The notes under the pieces are model-generated. The model searched no databases and was not told the origin of the DNA. It saw only the letters and a list, made by a program, of their open reading frames with translations. Below, one piece after another: positions 42,345 through 52,292 of a DNA stretch of 64,000 nucleotides. This DNA comes from Akanthomyces muscarius. Lineage: Eukaryota; Ascomycota; Sordariomycetes; Hypocreales; Cordycipitaceae. Position 1 is the first letter of the stretch. Each line of letters begins with the position of its first letter. Made by a program: the position numbers and the translations under genes. Where the stretch lies: the NCBI RefSeq assembly GCF_028009165.1, contig NC_079242.1, positions 620,001 through 684,000 on the forward strand, read 5' to 3'.

Positions 42345-43430
42345 ATGGAAATTGCATAAATTCTCCTTCTACCTCCAGAAATTTGACAACTCATTTGGCA
42401 TTTCTGTCTGCCACGCCGCGTCGTCGAGTTTGACTGGCTCTATGAAGGGATCCAATTAGAACACAGCGACCGCCCTTGGTACTGGGTAGCTTTTGAGTGC
42501 AAGTGCAAAGTAACCTTCGACGGGAAACCCAACAGGCAAGCACCCACCATCATGTACGTATCCAGAGAGGCATACAAGGTTGCGCTTCCCCATGGCTCTG
42601 TCGGCACGACGGGCAAGTTGCCAACGTGACTTCAGCCGCGTCTCGACCGGACGCTCTTCTACCACGGCAAAGTTAAGAGTCAACATTGGGATTCCACGAG
42701 CGAGAGGGGCTTTGCGCACTACAGGGCCAAGGCGCGTCGGCTCACGGCGGCCTTTGACTAGGCGCGTCGCGTAGACCTGCTGCTCGCCTTTTACCATCTT
42801 GATCTGCATCCATTCACCTTTGAAATGACGCTGGGGCTCGAGGACCGGCAGGCAAACTGGATCGCCTCGCATATTGCATTTCTAGACAAGTGTGCGACTC
42901 AGGGCCGTCATGCCGCCTTCCTCTGTGCCATCGAGACGATTGTCCTTCATGTCACGCGGGAGCAGGCCGCGAACTTTGGTCTCTTTGGCCGGCTTGGCGA
43001 GGATGTTTGCCAGCTGGTTGATATTGACACCAGCGAGCGGATACGGCAGTACTACGAGTTTTAGAAGACGACTTGCTCGAACCAGCTCAATATAAAGGCC
43101 ATCATGTCTCTAGAATGGGGCTCTCTTCTTGCCAAAGGCAAGCTGCGAAGTTCCGTCGACGACTGGCTGGCCAAACTCTACTTTGTTCTGCTGGCTGCGG
43201 TCTGGACAACTTCTATTGCTGCCGCGCACGAACATGATACCAGCTTGCAGGGGGTCTGTGTAATATGGGGTCCCCGCGGTGGCAGCATTAACCGTCTCGA
43301 ACCGAACCGCCACCGGATTGTAGAGGCGCATCCCTGGATTATTGCGACGAGGCAATGGCTGCCGGCTGTGCTGCCTCGGACCAGTTTCCGAGTCTGCTCG
43401 AAGCCAAGGTGCCTTTCTTTCGCGAATTAG
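42345..43430 (+). pseudogene. 2EXR-domain protein pseudogene with in-frame stops
   Basis: One reading frame keeps protein character for about 1.09 kb but is cut by stops at 42357 (TAA), 42384 (TGA), 42627 (TGA), 42759 (TAG) and 43062 (TAG). The 5' part has the 2EXR opening LLPPEI-stop-QLIWHFCLPRRVVEFDW, and the next block PTIMYVSREAYKVAL is the usual second 2EXR motif. RTLFYHG and a closing EAHPWIIATRQWLPA segment also fit the family. No frameshift is needed. Most of the stops could come from C-to-T changes (CGA to TGA, CAG or CAA to TAG or TAA). The 2EXR family is large, fungal and of unknown function. The expected residue at each stop is inferred. Confidence 0.65.
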
Positions 43431-43767
43431 AAATTCACTGACAAGCAATTCGACAAATCATGGCATCGTCCGCCTAGGTCGCAGATTTTTGTGCCCTCAA
43501 CATGGGTGGCGCGTAGGTGCAAGCGATGCAAGCGATGGACTGCCCGAGCACGTCCCCATGCACCGTGCCAGCAAGATCGTTCCACAGTTGCCCGACCCCA
43601 CACGTATGCGCTGGCGAGCTACTTTCTCGCCGGGGAAGAGGCCTCCGAACATTGCCTTCTAAGCAGAATTAGGACTTCTGCCTCACTGTGGACGTTATAT
43701 GCTCGTGTGCTTCCAACCAGTCTTTTGTGTGTACTAAAGCCGTTTCAACAGTGTCTCTATTAGCAGC
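43431..43767 (+). other. Short region between 2EXR pseudogene and membrane protein
   Basis: These 337 bases contain overlapping + strand frames (43342..43662 and 43491..43763) with several Cys and Arg codons but no recognised motif. They may include degenerate coding sequence or the membrane-protein promoter. Confidence 0.35.
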
Positions 43768-45258
43768 ATGTACAACACAAACAGCGTTGCTGCAAATCAC
43801 ACAGCGCCAATCGGGTGGCAAGATGGGCCTGACGGCCGTGGAACGTATAACATACTCCAAAGCTGCCTCGGCACCGTCGCTCTACTATGCTGGTCTAGCG
43901 TGTGCCCAAACGTGCCAGGACTAGGCAGCGGCCGCTTCGCCAGAGTAAAAGATAAACTTGGCCTTTTTCTCCTGGCACTTCTCCTCCCAGAGGCTGTCCT
44001 CTGGGTGGCCGTGGGACAGCTGAACAACGCTTGGAACGATGAGAAAGCCTTCAAGTTACATGATTGCAACGGCTGGGGTCTGCGCGAATGCTTTTTTGTC
44101 AATATGGGCGGCCTGTTTATCCGATTTACTTCGTCTGAGCAACCAGGAGGAGCAATGCCGCCGCAGCATCCATTTCCTGTCAACTGCAAGCAATTGCTCT
44201 ACTTAGCTGACATGGGCTACATTCATCTTCCAACGATTAAGCCGGAAGACATCGAAATGCGAAACAAGTCTGACAGCCTTGCCAGGACTATAACCATCAC
44301 TCAGGTGTTGTGGTTTACAGTCAGTACTTTGGCCCGGGTCGTCCAGGGACTACACATCACGTCACTAGAACTGACGACGTTGAGCTTGGTTCTTATCATG
44401 ATTTTTACCGCGGCCGTCTGGTGGCGCAAACCAATGGATATCTCGCATCCAATCATACTGGAATGCGATGTTCCATTATCGACTATTCTAGCGGCTATTG
44501 ACGATCCCCCGAACATCATGAGTCGAAATAGTGGCTCAACACCGCTCAGCTTCTTCGATCGGCGAGAGTGGTTTGCGAACCGTGCTTGGGCATCTTACTT
44601 GAACATCCTGCGCTCCTTATCTCGTAGGTGGCTGCAGTCATCGCCAAAAACAGAAAGCGCTAGCCTAGGACCGTTTCGAAACAGCTTTCCCTCAGTAGAG
44701 TTACCCGAAGTGACAATGGGCGCAGAGTTGTTTCTAGGCGTCCTAACCTTGGCCTATAGTTCCGTGTTTTCAGTTGCATGGTGCTCATACTTCCCGACAG
44801 AGACGGAAAGAATCATGTGGCGCGTATCAAGTGTCATCTGCGTGGTTTACGGCGTAATGGGCTCCGGGATCGCCCTTTCCGATCGCTACGGAGAGATGGT
44901 GCATGAATGGTTCCAAAAATTATGGAGACGAGTGCGAAAGAAAGCTCGAAGCAAACAAAGCGAGCCCAACGCCATCGTTTCTTCTGCAAGTCCTGTATCT
45001 AAGAACGGTTGGATCGAAGGTTGGTGGCACCATATCAGTAGCACACCAGGCTGGCTGCGACGAGTGTCCAATATGTCTCAACATAAGGATCTGGACTTGG
45101 ACATGAAACTGCGTGTCTGGATCCCCACTACAGTACTATGCATGACATATTGCTTCGCACGAGCTTTTATCATTATAGAAGATTTTATAGGCCTCAGGCG
45201 CCAGCCATCCAGCACTTATGAAACGGCGAACTGGAGCTCATACTCTGTCCTATTTTAG
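43768..45258 (+). CDS. Fungal multi-pass membrane protein, uncharacterised
   Basis: A single exon of 496 aa. The opening block GWQDGPDGRGTYNILQSCLG and the CPNVPGLG segment belong to a widespread fungal family of unknown function that usually starts this way. Hydrophobic helices are visible at about 32-45, 68-85, 183-200, 205-220, 335-355, 365-385 and 455-475. The segment YFPTETERIMWRVSSVICV and the closing FIGLRRQP-x-YETANWSSYSV are also family-like, so both ends are present and the gene looks intact. It sits between broken genes. No catalytic motif is seen, and a transporter or receptor role cannot be supported. Confidence 0.8.
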   Translation: MYNTNSVAANHTAPIGWQDGPDGRGTYNILQSCLGTVALLCWSSVCPNVPGLGSGRFARVKDKLGLFLLALLLPEAVLWVAVGQLNNAWNDEKAFKLHDCNGWGLRECFFVNMGGLFIRFTSSEQPGGAMPPQHPFPVNCKQLLYLADMGYIHLPTIKPEDIEMRNKSDSLARTITITQVLWFTVSTLARVVQGLHITSLELTTLSLVLIMIFTAAVWWRKPMDISHPIILECDVPLSTILAAIDDPPNIMSRNSGSTPLSFFDRREWFANRAWASYLNILRSLSRRWLQSSPKTESASLGPFRNSFPSVELPEVTMGAELFLGVLTLAYSSVFSVAWCSYFPTETERIMWRVSSVICVVYGVMGSGIALSDRYGEMVHEWFQKLWRRVRKKARSKQSEPNAIVSSASPVSKNGWIEGWWHHISSTPGWLRRVSNMSQHKDLDLDMKLRVWIPTTVLCMTYCFARAFIIIEDFIGLRRQPSSTYETANWSSYSVLF

Positions 45259-46053
45259 CTATCAGTTGTAAAATCTTATCAGAACTGATTTGATGTAGAA
45301 TGGAAGCATAAAACAAGTAATTTTGCTCCCAGCAGTTTTTAAACGCCTTTGTTGCTGAAATGAAGACGGAGTATGTAGATGTGACGGCGGACGGGTACGA
45401 TGCCAGTTACTAAGCTGTGATTATCAAAATATTTTTAAACTACTACCTTTTCAGTGCAAATCGCTGTAGTTTGGTGAAAGGACGGACGGGGAAGGGGAGC
45501 CATCGCGCTGCTTGAACTCATTGTGGCAGTCTAGAAGACAATGGTGGCCGAGGTGCGTCCCCGAAAGCTGAAATATCAGCATGTATTCGCAAGGGTATAT
45601 CAAGCCGACAGACGAGGAAAGGAAGCCGCCGCTCTGCTCGAACACCTTCTAGCAATCGAGTCGAAAACACCGGCCGTCTCGTACCCTTATCAGGCTCGTC
45701 TTCGTCAGATGTAAGGCTAACGAGGTCGACTATACCAGCAAAAAAACAAGAAAACACCACAAAGAATTCGTCAGCGAGCCAAAGCCATGAGAGACGCAGT
45801 CTTACCCGATGAACGTGTACCGTCTCCGCATCCTCTATTTTATTGAAAGCTTGAGACTACGTATGAACATAATTGTCTGTCTGGGCCAGCACCAAAGTGT
45901 AAATTGAACGATATAGCTTCAGGCAACGCATCAACAAGTGAATACAATTCCAAGATCAGTCCCTTGTCTACCTGCATTTCTTGGTTGTCTTCTGAATCAA
46001 ATAATCCCTGGCCTTGAAGGACTAGGGAAATTTTGCAATATCAGAGTCCTTTA
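45259..46053. other. Intergenic region
   Basis: About 800 bases. A + strand frame of 57 codons at about 45540 and - strand frames at 45451..45760 overlap. One contains an acidic SIM-like phrase (IVDLVSLTSDEDEP), but neither can be supported as a gene. Confidence 0.4.
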
Positions 46054-46425
46054 TTAAGCCACGGGCGCTTGATGCCGCCTCAATTCTTCCACCTTGGATA
46101 TTGTGGCCTCGCCTCGGCCCAGACTGGCAAGGCCGACCAACAAGCCCAAGATGACAAACGGAGCCGACTTGGAGTCTGCCACGATTTCTCCCACAATCAG
46201 TGCAAGATTGTCACCATCAGAAACAAGGGTGAAGATGCGACCGATGGCGGCTGCACCGCCGGCAATGGCGCCAAAATCCTTGCCGACAAAAGGAACAACC
46301 ATGAAAATTATGGGCAGGATTCCAGGCGACGAAAGCACAGGATGCCAGTTTTGACGAGCTCATCGGCAGACAAGCTCGAAAATCAAATCGAATGCATCAG
46401 AATTAATAAAACGATTTCTTAAGGG
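46054..46425 (-). pseudogene. Decayed C-terminal fragment, possibly of a killer-toxin-like chitinase
   Basis: On the - strand an 80-residue stretch has a hydrophobic Gly/Ala-rich core with PFVG, GGAAAIGRI, SAPFVILGLLVG and a polar tail. From memory this resembles the membrane-active C-terminal segment of fungal killer-toxin-like chitinases. The same frame continues upstream to about 46425 but is cut by a TGA at 46360..46362. No chitinase catalytic or LysM module is present in the window, so only an old 3' remnant remains. The family assignment is tentative. Confidence 0.35.
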
Positions 46426-47213
46426 CAAAGTTGGCAATAATAGGGCAAATTTTCATTAGAGGCTCGTTTACATGTTGAACGGGGAGGCATGCAAGCACTC
46501 AATAGGCCAGCACCAGCGGCGGGGATCCCTCCAGTGGCAGGGAGCTGTAGGGAATGAACGGGGTTTTTTTTTAGAAAGGAGGCAATACTCCGCGCGAAAA
46601 GAAGCAAATAGGACGTCGGTGTTTACCTCTCAGATGGAACGACATATATCGTGAGAGGATTGTCGCAACTGTCGCCCGTGTCTCTTGGTGTTTCGCCATA
46701 TCCAGCATTTCCCATTCTTAACATTTTCCACTATTGAAAAAATGATTCTCTAGTAAGTTAATAAGAACACAACGTTCTATTGTGACCAATCACCTTTTCA
46801 ACATTATGGCGTGCTCGCGAGACTTTGCCGTCAAATTATAAAGAATAATGTAGCGCCGAAAGCGCTCCCGGGCGGCACAGGCTAGGTGAGTTACAGGCTC
46901 TGTGCCTGGGCCGCTGCGTCCAGCCGCATGCACAGCAATAAACTGCCCATCAGCGCAGGCAAAGTCGCCCACCGCCTCGCCCAATCCGACGCTCGCGATT
47001 TCCAAAATTCAGCCCCAGACCCTCTGTAATAAAGTGCGTCACAGGCCTAATAAAAGAGCTCTGCTCCCGTTGGTGCTTGTCTTGTGGCCCCCACACCCAC
47101 CGCCCGCCGACCGCGCAGCCGAGCAACCGGGGCAAAGAAAAATCCCCAGAGTCTTTTCGTCCGTCTGAATCACTCACCTTTTTTGTCACAACCAACCCGT
47201 TTTCTTGCTGATA
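46426..47213. other. Intergenic region, aconitase promoter
   Basis: About 790 bases. The segment 46640-46850 is AT-rich. From 47030 the DNA becomes C-rich and leads into the aconitase start. Nothing else is recognised. Confidence 0.5.
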
Positions 47214-49724
47214 ATGGCTCCAATGGCCATGGCCGGACGCCGCGGAGGTGCCATGACGGTATGGTCCTTTGCTGCATTTAATTCTTGAGTGTTTTGCTCT
47301 GTACTAACGCCTCAGACCCTTGTACGCTCTGCTGCCCTACGCTCCGGCTCCGGAGCCGGTGCTTCACTCAGCCTCAGGAGCAGCCGCAACACCACCGTCC
47401 GCGCCCTCTCGACCGCGACATCGCTGCCACCCACCTACGAGCGCCTCTTCAACAAGTACACAGAAGTCCGCCGCGTCCTCGACGGCCGGCGCCTCACCCT
47501 CGCCGAGAAGATCCTCTACAGCCATCTCCACAATGTCGAGGAGTCGCTCCTCACAAACACCAGCAACGGCCGCAACATCCGCGGCGCGGCCAACCTGCGC
47601 CTCAACCCGGACCGCGTCAACATGCAGGACGCCTCGGCCCAGATGGCGCTGCTGCAGTTCATGTCGTGCAACCTCGAGCGGCCCGCCATCCCGGCCAGCA
47701 TCCACTGCGACCACCTGATTGTCGGCTCCAAGGGCGCCCAGGACGACCTGTCGTCCGGCATCGAGACCAACAAGGAGGTCTTTGACTTTCTCGAGTCGGC
47801 CGCGCGCAAGTACGGTATGGACTTTTGGCCCCCCGGCGCAGGCATCATCCACCAGACCGTGCTGGAGAACTATGCCCTGCCCGGTCTCATGATGCTCGGC
47901 ACCGACAGCCACAGCCCCAACGCCGGCGGTCTGACGACGATTACGATTGGTGTCGGCGGCGCCGATGCCGTGGAAGCGCTTGTCGGTGCGCCCTGGGAGC
48001 TCAAGGCGCCCAAGATTCTCGGCGTCGAGCTGATTGGTGAGCTCAGCAACTGGGCCTCGCCCAAGGACATCATCCTGCGTCTCGCCGGCGAGCTCACCGT
48101 CCGCGGCGGCACCGGCTACATTGTCGAGTACTTTGGACCCGGCGTCGAGACGCTCAGCTGCACGGGCATGGCAACTTGTTCAAACATGGGAGCCGAGGTT
48201 GGCGCGACTACATCCATCTTCCCGTATACCCAGGCCTCTGCACGCTACCTCGCGTCCACCCGCCGCGCCCAGGCCATCGCCAACATCGACGCTCTGCAGG
48301 CTTTCCCCGGCGCGGGCACAAGCGCCGACGCGCGGTTCCAGTTCCGCGCCGACGAAGGTGCCGAGTACGACGAGCGCATCACGATTAACCTCTCCGAGCT
48401 GGAGCCTCACATCAACGGCCCCTTTACGCCGGACCTGTCCACGCCGCTCTCCAAGTTCAAGGACGTTGTCCGCGAGGAGAACTGGCCGGAATCCCTCTCC
48501 GCCGGCCTCATCGGCAGCTGCACCAACTCTTCCTACGAGGACATGACGCGCGTCGAGTCGCTGCTCAAGGAAGCGGCCGCCGCTGGTCTCTCGCCCGCCG
48601 CCGACTTCTACATCACCCCCGGCAGCGAGCAGATCCGCGCGACGCTCGAGCGCGACGGCACGCTCGCGGCCTTTGAGGACGCCGGCGGCGTGCTGCTGTC
48701 GAACGCGTGCGGGCCGTGCATCGGGCAGTGGCAGCGCCAGGACGGCGTCCAGAAGGGCACGCCCAACGCCATCCTCACCTCGTACAACCGCAACTTCCGC
48801 GGCCGCAACGACGGCAACCCCGAGACGATGAACTTTCTCGCCTCGCCGGAAATCGTCACCGCCATGGCCTTTGCCGGCACCACCACCTTCAACCCCGTCA
48901 CCGACACCCTCAAGACGCCCGACGGCAAGGACTTCAAGTTCTCCCCGCCGCACGGCAAGGAGGGCCCCGAGACGCCCTTCGAGTCGGGCGTCGCCTCCCT
49001 CGGCGTGCTCTCCCAGGCCGCCGACCCCAGCGTCGAGGTCGCCATCGCGCCCACCTCGGAGCGCCTCGCCCTTCTCGAGCCCTTTCCCGCCTTTCCCGCC
49101 TCCGACCTCTCCGGGCTGCGCGTCCTCGTCAAGGTCACCGGCAAGTGCACGACCGACACCATCTCGGCCGCGGGGCCCTGGCTCAAGTACAAGGGCCACC
49201 TGCCCAACATCTCCACCAACACGCTCAACACGGCCATCAACGCGGAGACCGGCGAGGTCAACGCCGCCTACGACTTCCTCGACGGCTCGCGCGACACCAT
49301 CCCCGCGCTCGCCGCGCGCTGGAAGGACCGCGGCCAGGACTGGCTCGTCGTCGCCGAGCACAACTACGGCGAGGGCTCCGCGCGCGAGCACGCCGCCCTG
49401 CAGCCGCGCTACCTCGGCGCCCGCGTTGTCCTCACAAAGTCGTTTGCGCGCATCCACGAGACCAACCTCAAGAAGCAGGGCGTCGTGCCCCTGACGTTTG
49501 CCGACGAGGCCGACTACGACAAGATTGCGGCCGGTGACGAGGTCGCCACCGTCGGGCTCTACGAGATGCTGCAGAATGGCGGCCAGGGCGAGGTCAAGCT
49601 CAGGGTCACCAAGAAGGACGGCGGCGAGGACGTGCTGATCCCGACGAGGCATGCCGTCAGCAAGGACCAGGCTGGGTTCATCCTCGCGGGCAGTGCGCTG
49701 AATCTGCTGTCCAAGGGTGTTTGA
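47214..49724 (+). CDS. Mitochondrial aconitate hydratase, second-type (AcoB-like)
   Basis: Two exons, join(47214..47258, 47316..49724), 817 aa. The 57-base intron has a clear branch point (CTAAC). An Arg/Ser-rich N terminus (about 1-50) with no acids is a mitochondrial presequence. The enzyme family interconverts citrate and isocitrate, or the related homocitrate intermediates. 4Fe-4S ligands are the Cys in IGSCTNSSYEDM and the pair in SNACGPCIGQWQR. LGTDSHSPNAGG and the substrate-binding HNYGEGSAREHAALQPRYLG of the swivel domain are conserved. The wording of the N-terminal region (YERLFNKYTEVRRVLDGRRL) is closer to fungal Aco2/AcoB than to the main TCA enzyme. Aco2 has been linked to the lysine pathway, so that role is possible. 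Codon use is strongly GC-biased. Confidence 0.92.
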
Positions 49725-50309
49725 AGGGGCGCTCTCTGGCCGGGCTGGTGAGGCGAGGAGAAGCCAAAAAGAAAATGGTTGATTTTGGATCATTTGATTG
49801 GAGTCGGCGAGATTTTTCGTTGTTTTTGCTCTTGGAGTTATATTTCCTTAGTTTTTCTTCTTTTATCTTGTCATCCTTGTTGCGATTGTCTGCCAGTGTT
49901 GGCGGATGGGCGACGTGGATGAACACAACGAACGTGGTGTAGCTGTAGATTGCGCCAGAGGCATCAAAAGCACAAGAAGGCAGTTAAACTAGTTCCATGT
50001 ACCATTTTTACATGTCAGATATATACCAAACTTCCTACAATCACTACAACAGCAGCTACGTGACCGTGGTACATCATACTTGTTATTGCGTATACTTTTA
50101 GCAGAAAGACATGATAAACTAAGCAACTGTAGTCTGGCTGTGCCGATTTTCATTTCGCCCAGCATAGTGTTGTATATATGCTTTCATCCTAGCGATGCAT
50201 CGGTTCGTGTATCATATTCACATTTCCAGGTATTGTAAAACGGAAATGGCCCCAACGAACATCGTCAAGGGCAAGACAAGCAAAACAAACAAGAAACATG
50301 CCTACAAGA
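49725..50309. terminator. Convergent 3' region, aconitase / repeat protein
   Basis: These 585 bases lie between converging stop codons. The DNA is AT-rich after 49840, with T-runs and several ATATA words suited to 3' end formation. No gene is supported. Confidence 0.45.
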
Positions 50310-52292
50310 CTAGTCGTCCTCCTGCAATACGTCCTGGTAATGCTGCCACGTAATATGTGTTCTGTGTTCCACTTCGCGCGACAGGGCTACGTCCTCGTCT
50401 CTCATCTGGCGCGTCCACTTGCAGGCCTTGACCCACGCTGGGTTGTTCAACACTACTGGCGGGAGTCGGTCCTGGGGAACGTCGCCAAAGTCCATGACTC
50501 TCTTATATCCAGCCGGCTGCGGATCTTGTCGCATCTTGCGCCCTGCAGAGCCATTATTTTGCGTCTGGCGCTTCATCTTGTCCTCCATCTGCTTGTTATA
50601 GAGCCAGCGCAATCGTTTTGCCGGTCTGCCAAACCATTTCTTGCGGTTCGGCCGGCTGCGGATTTCCCGTGCCTTGTCTTTCAGCCATTTTTCTGTTCGC
50701 ACCACAGGTGCATGTATCGCTGGATTAGCGTGAACAAAGACCCTACTATCGCGAGGGCCCGCGCTCGACGCCGCTGTTGGGCGAGGAACCGAAACACCAA
50801 AGGGGGGTTGCCTTTCGCTCTGACGATAGATCATGGCATCGAAAGCATCAGAGTCGAAAGCTTTGGTTTGGCTTCTGGTCGTAGTGCTTCGCCTCACCGC
50901 CGGTGTTGGCCGATTCACAATAGCAAACTCGGTTTCTTCGTCGTCGCTCAGCCGGCGTTTATTCCCGAGACGGTTCTTGCGCAGAACAGAAAGCGGGACG
51001 TTATCCTCGGACGATTCATTGTCGGCGCTCACTTTATGATTGTTGAGAAAAGTAGTAGTCTGCGTCCTAGTCGAGGAGCAAATATCTTCCGAAATTACCT
51101 GAGGCACTAAAGTCGGCACCCGAGAAGACGCTTCTTTGCGTAGAGTAGCTAGCGGGATATTGTCCTCGGACGATTCGTTAGGCACGACAGTTGGCACCCT
51201 GAAAGACGCCTCCTTGCGTAGAACAGCTAGCGGAATGTTATCCCCGGACGATTCGCTCTCAGCGCTCGGATGAATACTGCTGACAAGAGGAGTAGCTTGG
51301 CGGCTTTTCGGGGAGCGAATGTGTCCCACGGATGTTGCAAGAGGCTTCGAAGGCGGCATATCGAAAGACGCATTTTCCAAAGTTGAGCGTGTTGCGTGAG
51401 ACTCCGAGGCCGATGTATCAAAAGAGGACCCATTCTCTGCACTTTCATTATCAGTGCCGTCAAAAGGAGCAACCTGTGCCGGGGAGTAGATGTCTTCGGC
51501 CGACGTTCCGTGACGCTCCGAGCTTGGCACATCGAACGACGCCTCTGCCAAGGTTAATCGCGATATGGGAGAGTAGGCATCCTCATCACCACTCTCGCCT
51601 TCATCGCTGCTCTCGATGAATATGATTTCTCGCCTCACGCCGGTATTTGTCACATGAATACCCGTCCGTGGTCGTTTCGGCGTTGAAAAGCGCTCTGCTT
51701 TTGTTTCTAGAGGCGCAATGGCATCCAAATATCCGTCCATGGAACTCTCTGCTTCTGGAGAAACGAGTGGCTCATCATGCGCGGCCGCCCTGACGACGGG
51801 CAAGTCAACAGCCGCGTCTTGGTCACTGTCGTCGGAGAGTATAGTCAAGTCCGTATAATCAAAGAGACGGGGTACACTAGCAGCACCAGCATCGCGAGTG
51901 TCACCATCATACATCTCATTTGGGTCTTGTGCTGTGTCATCAGCTATGGTAGCATTTGTCACAGTGGAAGAGGGAGCAGGGTCTGATGGAGGCGGGTTGG
52001 CTTCGTTTGTTTGCAAACGCAGAAGTGACTCGATCGGTTCATTCTCTGCAGCCGTTTGCATGCCAGCTGCCAGTTCCTGGCCTTTGTCACTTGGGCTCAC
52101 CGCCGGGGACGCAGTGATTGCATACTCCAGCAGCCTGGTCGCCGACTCGATATTATGCTCAGACACACGTGGCAGGCGGCGCCGAGGGCTTACGTACACG
52201 GAAAACTGGTTTCGGGTGCGTTTGGATGTCCACCTCTGCTTCGTAACCTTGTTCACGGCATTTGTGCCAGACATACTGGGTGTGGGAGTCAT
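50310..52292 (-). CDS. Uncharacterised repeat protein with SUMO-interaction-like motifs
   Basis: A single exon of 660 aa; the first ATG is at 52292. Much of the protein is low-complexity and rich in Ser, Glu and Asp. Two hydrophobic-acidic phrases, TDLTILSDDSDQD (about 145-157) and REIIFIESSDEGE (about 220-232), look like SUMO-interacting motifs next to acidic serine clusters. Three repeats of about 25 residues with the core ESS-x-DN-I/V-PL-x-x-LRK occupy about 340-440. A basic C-terminal part (about 540-660) with KWLKDKAREIRSRPNRKKW looks folded and conserved but has no family known to me. Nuclear location is inferred from the basic runs. Confidence 0.7.
   Translation of the reverse strand: MTPTPSMSGTNAVNKVTKQRWTSKRTRNQFSVYVSPRRRLPRVSEHNIESATRLLEYAITASPAVSPSDKGQELAAGMQTAAENEPIESLLRLQTNEANPPPSDPAPSSTVTNATIADDTAQDPNEMYDGDTRDAGAASVPRLFDYTDLTILSDDSDQDAAVDLPVVRAAAHDEPLVSPEAESSMDGYLDAIAPLETKAERFSTPKRPRTGIHVTNTGVRREIIFIESSDEGESGDEDAYSPISRLTLAEASFDVPSSERHGTSAEDIYSPAQVAPFDGTDNESAENGSSFDTSASESHATRSTLENASFDMPPSKPLATSVGHIRSPKSRQATPLVSSIHPSAESESSGDNIPLAVLRKEASFRVPTVVPNESSEDNIPLATLRKEASSRVPTLVPQVISEDICSSTRTQTTTFLNNHKVSADNESSEDNVPLSVLRKNRLGNKRRLSDDEETEFAIVNRPTPAVRRSTTTRSQTKAFDSDAFDAMIYRQSERQPPFGVSVPRPTAASSAGPRDSRVFVHANPAIHAPVVRTEKWLKDKAREIRSRPNRKKWFGRPAKRLRWLYNKQMEDKMKRQTQNNGSAGRKMRQDPQPAGYKRVMDFGDVPQDRLPPVVLNNPAWVKACKWTRQMRDEDVALSREVEHRTHITWQHYQDVLQEDD
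50975..51267 (-). repeat. Three in-gene repeats encoding ESSxDNxPLxxLRK
   Basis: Copies lie at about 51190-51267, 51110-51180 and 50975-51030. The first two are nearly identical at protein level for about 25 residues (DNIPLA-x-LRKEAS-x-RVPT-x-VP). The third keeps only the core. The pattern suggests recent tandem duplication inside the gene. Confidence 0.75.

Noticed and set aside
43110..43448. 112-codon - strand frame with protein-like look
   Set aside because: Opposite the 3' part of the 2EXR pseudogene, whose + strand frame better fits the family.
45451..45760. Short overlapping frames, one with an acidic SIM-like phrase
   Set aside because: Too short, broken by stops, and without start or splice support.
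48180..49793. 537-codon - strand frame
   Set aside because: Antisense of aconitase, caused by strong third-position GC.
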